Assembly (NCBI RefSeq): GCF_016909175.1
Contig: NZ_JAFBFI010000018.1
Coordinates: 1 to 64,000 of the forward strand
From: Peribacillus deserti
GTDB lineage: Bacteria > Bacillota > Bacilli > Bacillales > DSM-1321
Length of the DNA stretch: 64,000 bases
Direction of reading: 5' to 3'
The notes below the pieces were generated by a model that had not been told where the DNA came from, did not search any database, and saw nothing but the letters and a program-made list of their open reading frames with translations. The translations under genes were made by a program, and so were the position numbers. Positions 60,450 to 64,000 of the stretch are shown piece after piece (position 1 is the stretch's first letter; each line of letters begins with the position of its first letter).

Positions 60450-61844
60450 ATGAGTAATCTGTTTAGAAGAAAATCAATTGACGCTTTAATCAGGGAAACA
60501 GAACAAAAAGATGTACAGTTAAAAAAAGAACTTGGCGGTTTTGATTTAACAATGCTTGGAATTGGTGCCATTATTGGTACGGGAATATTTGTATTAACAG
60601 GGGTAGCTGCTGCGGAACATGCAGGGCCTGCACTAGTAATCTCTTTTATTATGTCAGGGCTTGCCTGTGTATTTGCCGCACTTTGTTATGCAGAGTTTGC
60701 ATCAACTGTTCCAGTCTCTGGGAGTGCTTATACTTACAGCTACGCAACATTTGGCGAGCTGATTGCCTGGGTTTTAGGATGGGATCTGCTGCTTGAATAT
60801 GGATTTGCCTCTTCAGCGGTTGCCAGCGGCTGGTCAGGTTATTTTCAGGGATTGATAGGCGGATTTGGGCTGCATTTTCCACATGCATTATCAAGCGCTT
60901 ATAACCCTAAAGAAGGAACTTATATTGATTTGCCTGCTATTATTATAGTCTTTTTTATAACTCTTCTTTTAACTCAAGGTGTCAAAAAATCAGCTAAGTT
61001 TAATACAGTCATGGTATTAATCAAGCTGGCAGTAGTTATATTGTTTATTGCTGTAGGTGTATGGTATGTGAAACCAGATAACTGGACTCCATTTATGCCA
61101 TTTGGTTTTGATGGTGTGGCAACCGGAGCGGCAACTGTATTCTTTGCTTATATTGGATTCGATGCAGTATCAACAGCGGCTGAAGAGGTCCGCAATCCAC
61201 AAAAAAATATGCCGATAGGAATTATTTCTTCATTGGCGGTTTGTACAGTTTTATATATCATCGTTTCTTTAATACTGACAGGAATTGTTCCTTATGATCA
61301 ATTAAACGTGAAAAATCCTGTTGCTTTTGCTTTAAATTACATTAACCAGGATTGGGTAGCCGGCTTCATCTCTCTCGGGGCTATCACGGGTATCACAACC
61401 GTATTATTAGTTATGATGTATGGCCAGACTCGACTGTTTTACGCGATCAGCCGTGATGGATTATTGCCGAGTGTGTTATCTAAAGTGAGCAAGAAGAAAA
61501 ATACGCCAGTTGTTAACTCATGGATCACTTGTGCAATTGTATCTTTTTTTGCAGGAGTTGTACCATTGGGTAAGCTGGCTGAACTAACTAACATTGGTAC
61601 CCTCTTTGCTTTTATGACAGTATCGGTGGGAATTTTATACTTAAGACGTAACAAACAACAACCAAAGACAGGCTTCCGCGTACCGTTTGTACCTGTCATT
61701 CCGATTTTAGCCTTCCTTTTCTGTGGATATCTTGCCTTACAATTACCATCTACAACCTGGATCGCATTTGTAATATGGATCCTTATTGGTATCGTAGTCT
61801 ACTTTGTATATGGAAGATACCACAGCAAGCTAAGAAATTCATAA
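60450..61844 (+). CDS. APC-family amino acid permease (YfnA-like)
   Basis: 464 residues, twelve membrane spans. Typical CAT-type blocks: LGGFDLTMLGIGAIIGTGIFVLTG, PVSGSAYTYSYATFGELIAWVLGWDLLLEYG, FFAYIGFDAVSTAAEEVRNPQKNMPIGI and MMYGQTRLFYAISRDGLLP. AGGAGG precedes the ATG. Most like YfnA (branched-chain/ threonine-type amino acid uptake in Bacillus); substrate assignment is inference. Single-gene unit. Confidence 0.9.
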   Translation: MSNLFRRKSIDALIRETEQKDVQLKKELGGFDLTMLGIGAIIGTGIFVLTGVAAAEHAGPALVISFIMSGLACVFAALCYAEFASTVPVSGSAYTYSYATFGELIAWVLGWDLLLEYGFASSAVASGWSGYFQGLIGGFGLHFPHALSSAYNPKEGTYIDLPAIIIVFFITLLLTQGVKKSAKFNTVMVLIKLAVVILFIAVGVWYVKPDNWTPFMPFGFDGVATGAATVFFAYIGFDAVSTAAEEVRNPQKNMPIGIISSLAVCTVLYIIVSLILTGIVPYDQLNVKNPVAFALNYINQDWVAGFISLGAITGITTVLLVMMYGQTRLFYAISRDGLLPSVLSKVSKKKNTPVVNSWITCAIVSFFAGVVPLGKLAELTNIGTLFAFMTVSVGILYLRRNKQQPKTGFRVPFVPVIPILAFLFCGYLALQLPSTTWIAFVIWILIGIVVYFVYGRYHSKLRNS

Positions 61845-61861
61845 TCATACAAAATTAAAAC

Positions 61862-61908
61862 AAAAAAGCATGTGCCGCATAATATAAATCCGGACATGCT
61901 TTTTTGTA
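61862..61908 (+). terminator. Rho-independent terminator
   Basis: AAAAAAGCATGT pairs with ACATGCTTTTTT across a CCG-type inner stem, ending in Ts. Confidence 0.88.
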
Positions 61909-62078
61909 TAGTGAAATATACCTATTTTCGCAAAGACCGTCATCTATATTCCCTAGTGAGAATAAAATGAAGCAAGGGACAGCACAAGGAAGCAGCGTAA
62001 ACAAAAACAAAAACCTTTGGAAGCTTACAGTATATATAGTAAAATATATATACTATGATAGGAAATGGAAGGAACGTT

Positions 62079-63332
62079 ATGAAGCTAGGGTCCATTATTA
62101 AATATTACCGCCTAAAAAATCACCTGACTCAGTCCGAATTGGCGCAGGATATTTGTTCCATCTCCCATCTGAGCAAAATCGAAAATAATAGTTATGATGG
62201 AAATGCCGAAACGGTTGAACTTCTTCTAAAAAAGCTGAATGTGAACATGGAGCAGGAAGAGGAGAAGTATGAGGAGCTAAAAGAGGATTTACAATCATTT
62301 TATGACTCTATGGTTTTTTACGATCTAGATACGGCAGATAAGCAATATGCAAATCTTATTAAACAAGAGGAATTTGCTTCTTCGACAGATTTGATTAATT
62401 TGTATCATCTTTATCTGTTTAAGTATTATATTTATAAGAGTGACCAGGAGAAAATGAACCAGACACAAAAGGTAATTGAAAAACTTAATAATAGTTTTTC
62501 CCCATTTGAAAGTTTGCTTGCTTCATTTATGGTAGGATTAGCTTTTGTAAAAGAAAATAAGATAATTGAGGCCAATGATCAGTTTGTTACTTTAATGACA
62601 TATAATCCGGCAGAAGCAATTACTTTTAATGGAGAATTATATTACCAAACTGCACTTTGTGCAAGTATTCTAAATGATCCTGAGTCTTCAATCATACATG
62701 CTAATAAGGCCTTAAACATATACCAAAATGAAAATAACTTTGTTAGAATAATTCATACAAAAATGCTATTAGGAATTGGTTATATGAGGCTTGAAATGTA
62801 TAAAGAAGCTTCTGAAATTTATCGCAGCTTAATTAGAGTTACGAGACTACTACATAAAAAAGTTCTTTATTATCAAGTTCTATATAATTATTCAGCTATG
62901 CTTACTGAAATGGGAGATTATAAGAAGGCAAGAGAGTTTTTATTGGAATGTAAAGGACATTTCCCCAGAGGAAGTCTAGAAGATATTATTAATAAACTTG
63001 GACTTATTGAGACTTTAATCAAGCTGAATGAAGATAAAAATGAAATTGGAAAAATAATAGATGATGTTTTAACTATGTGTGATAAAAAACAGCATAAAAA
63101 ATATATCATTGCAGCTAATATGTATAAATATCAATTATTTTCCCAACCAAAATACTATGCATATTTAGAAAATATAGTGTATTCTTACTATATAGATAAT
63201 AGTCTGTTTTCTGAAGCCCGTGAAGTTGCGTTAAAGTTAGCTGAAAGATTTACAGAAACAGGTGATGCGAAAAAATCGCTTGATTATTATATACAATATA
63301 GTGATTTGTCTAAGAAAGGAGCATTAAAATGA
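62079..63332 (+). CDS. RNPP-family quorum-sensing regulator (PlcR/NprR-like): HTH plus TPR repeats
   Basis: 417 residues from ATG 62079 behind GGAAGGAAC. N-terminal Cro/CI helix-turn-helix (GSIIKYYRLKNHLTQSELAQDICSISHLSKIENNSYDGNAETVELLLKKL). The rest is helical with TPR-type repeats (for example EAREVALKLAERFTETGDAKKSLDYYIQYS and YNYSAMLTEMGDYKKAREFL). Length and order match NprR/PlcR proteins, which bind a short re-imported peptide in the TPR groove. Its stop overlaps the start of a short secreted-peptide gene (ATGA), as expected for a cognate pair. Low GC and AT-rich codons differ from neighbours. Confidence 0.88.
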   Translation: MKLGSIIKYYRLKNHLTQSELAQDICSISHLSKIENNSYDGNAETVELLLKKLNVNMEQEEEKYEELKEDLQSFYDSMVFYDLDTADKQYANLIKQEEFASSTDLINLYHLYLFKYYIYKSDQEKMNQTQKVIEKLNNSFSPFESLLASFMVGLAFVKENKIIEANDQFVTLMTYNPAEAITFNGELYYQTALCASILNDPESSIIHANKALNIYQNENNFVRIIHTKMLLGIGYMRLEMYKEASEIYRSLIRVTRLLHKKVLYYQVLYNYSAMLTEMGDYKKAREFLLECKGHFPRGSLEDIINKLGLIETLIKLNEDKNEIGKIIDDVLTMCDKKQHKKYIIAANMYKYQLFSQPKYYAYLENIVYSYYIDNSLFSEAREVALKLAERFTETGDAKKSLDYYIQYSDLSKKGALK

Positions 63333-63466
63333 GAAAATTAATTTGTAGTTTTGTATTAGGAGTTGTTCTTGTAGGAGCTGTTGGCTTTTCAAATTTAGGA
63401 AATCATACTTCTGCACCTAAAGTTATTTCACCTATGAAAATTGAAGTAATTCAACCTCCAGTTTAA
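63329..63466 (+). CDS. Pro-peptide signal precursor (Phr/NprX/PapR-like), cognate of the upstream regulator
   Basis: 45 residues: basic start MRKLICSF, hydrophobic span VLGVVLVGAVGF, then a polar tail NLGNHTSAPKVISPMKIEVI ending QPPV. This is the exported-precursor layout of RNPP signalling peptides, with the mature signal cut from the C-terminal part. It starts inside the regulator's stop codon; AAAGGAG precedes. The mature peptide cannot be fixed from sequence, but the last 5-8 residues are the usual source. No homologue is recognised. Confidence 0.8.
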   Translation: MRKLICSFVLGVVLVGAVGFSNLGNHTSAPKVISPMKIEVIQPPV

Positions 63467-63531
63467 GAAACACACGAAGATTTTCCCAATACAAAAGTCA
63501 TGGGGAAGACCTTATAATTAAATCAAAGAAT

Positions 63532-63566
63532 AAAGACAAGTCGGTTTACAGACTTGTCTTTTTCAT
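63532..63566 (+). terminator. Rho-independent terminator
   Basis: AAAGACAAGTC pairs with GACTTGTCTTT, then T run. It closes the regulator-peptide unit. Confidence 0.9.
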
Positions 63567-63617
63567 TCAACCGATTCCAGGGTGAGCGAAACGATTTAAT
63601 ACTAGGAGGGATTTCCC

Positions 63618-63746
63618 ATGTCAGCGAACTATGAAAAAATCACTTTGAGTGACATCAACGAAATGCTTGAAAAGTTAGATCTATTGCTTGATGGAGTCAA
63701 ACCTGACTATCCACAAACGTATGAAGAAAATGTAAGCAACTACTAA
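63618..63746 (+). CDS. 42-residue acidic protein downstream of the signalling pair
   Basis: MSANYEKITLSDINEMLEKL followed by a 22-residue acidic tail. Predicted helix plus tail, no membrane segment. AGGAGGG stands 7 bases before the ATG and a terminator follows, so it is a credible gene. No family recognised. It may be a target or modulator of the upstream regulator, but only position suggests this. Confidence 0.55.
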   Translation: MSANYEKITLSDINEMLEKLDLLLDGVKPDYPQTYEENVSNY

Positions 63747-63771
63747 TAATAAAAGTGTTTCTCCTTTTTTT

Positions 63772-63800
63772 AGAGCATGAATCTTTCATGCTCTTTTTAT
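63772..63800 (+). terminator. Rho-independent terminator
   Basis: AGAGCATGAA pairs perfectly with TTCATGCTCT, then TTTTTATTTTT. Confidence 0.92.
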
Positions 63801-64000
63801 TTTTGCTTAAAAGCTGATGGCCATTGCTTTTTTTAGGGGGAGGAGAATAATTTTTTAGGTAGCTGAATGAGATGGACTTGTTTTGGTCATGTATAAGTAT
63901 TCTTCTTGAACGGGAGAAAAACACTTGATCTGTAATATGGTGCCTATAAAAATCTGCTGGGCGGTTTATTAATAAAACGGCCAAGAATGAAAAGGGACTT
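63801..64000. other. Gene-free right edge
   Basis: No supported gene up to the window end; the minus-strand open frame from 63984 has no binding site and crosses the terminator. Confidence 0.4.

Noticed and set aside
63697-63984. Minus-strand 95-codon frame at the right edge
   Set aside because: Crosses a strong terminator and the end of a small gene; no binding site.
1-64000. CRISPR arrays, tRNA/rRNA genes, intact insertion sequences, prophage
   Set aside because: No regularly spaced repeats, cloverleaf or CCA-ending structures, rRNA signatures, transposase or phage structural genes were recognised by eye.

Overview
The window looks like chromosomal DNA of a low-GC, endospore-type Bacillaceae. 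Supporting this are Bacillus-type ribosome binding sites with frequent TTG/GTG starts, Rho-independent terminators after most genes, and recognisable orthologues of Bacillus genes (pstSCAB-phoU, catDE, nsrR-hmp, csoR-copZ-copA, czrA/cadCA/czcD, rsbS-rsbT, ltaS, yisL, ydhK). No rRNA, tRNA, CRISPR array, intact transposase or prophage module was seen.

Layout. 1-9.6 kb: MocR regulator/EamA exporter pair, a frameshifted maltose acetyltransferase, a quinone/nitro-detoxification pair, small proteins and a secreted alkaline phosphatase, with several decayed genes and a short dispersed GGGTGCGTTAG motif. 9.3-12 kb: a dead zinc-binding lipoprotein gene beside an ArsR/permease/Cys-rich-peptide unit with four ATCAA-N6-TTGAT operators. 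12.3-16.9 kb: Pho-box-driven pstSCAB-phoU. 17-19.7 kb: arsR-arsB-arsC followed by a HesB/IscA-like gene with an in-frame TGA and a SECIS-like hairpin. 19.8-21.6 kb: catR/catDE-like quinone response. 22-24.8 kb: second alkaline phosphatase with a clean Pho box, a lipoprotein, and a decayed second copy of the TGA-containing HesB gene. 24.8-29.9 kb: YdhK lipoprotein, a two-component system whose regulator is frameshifted near its end, and nsrR/hmp. 30-39 kb: RsbR-type stressosome protein, copper storage and copper efflux genes with two matching CsoR boxes, GC-rich repeat elements, RsbS, and a stand-alone DnaB C-terminal-domain protein. 39.5-47.9 kb: TetR/MFS efflux, CzrA, CadC-CadA, RsbS-RsbT and CzcD. 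48-57.6 kb: two M23 murein hydrolases around a FtsW-like protein, ChrA, three KGG-repeat stress proteins and a HEXXH protein. 57.9-64 kb: lipoteichoic acid synthase, an amino-acid permease, and a PlcR/NprR-type regulator overlapping a short exported pro-peptide gene.

How it fits together. The window is dominated by phosphate scavenging (Pho boxes before pstS and both alkaline phosphatases), metal and oxyanion resistance (arsenate, copper, zinc/cadmium, chromate), electrophile/NO stress, and general stress (stressosome parts, two sigma-B-like promoters). Arsenate enters cells through phosphate transporters, so the pst-ars adjacency makes functional sense. The most unusual items are the HesB-like selenoprotein candidate with its decayed paralogue, the regulator-peptide signalling pair at the right end, and the dispersed stressosome components lacking a local rsbU/V/W/sigB. 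Sequence-level calls on families are from recognition of motifs, not from database searches.
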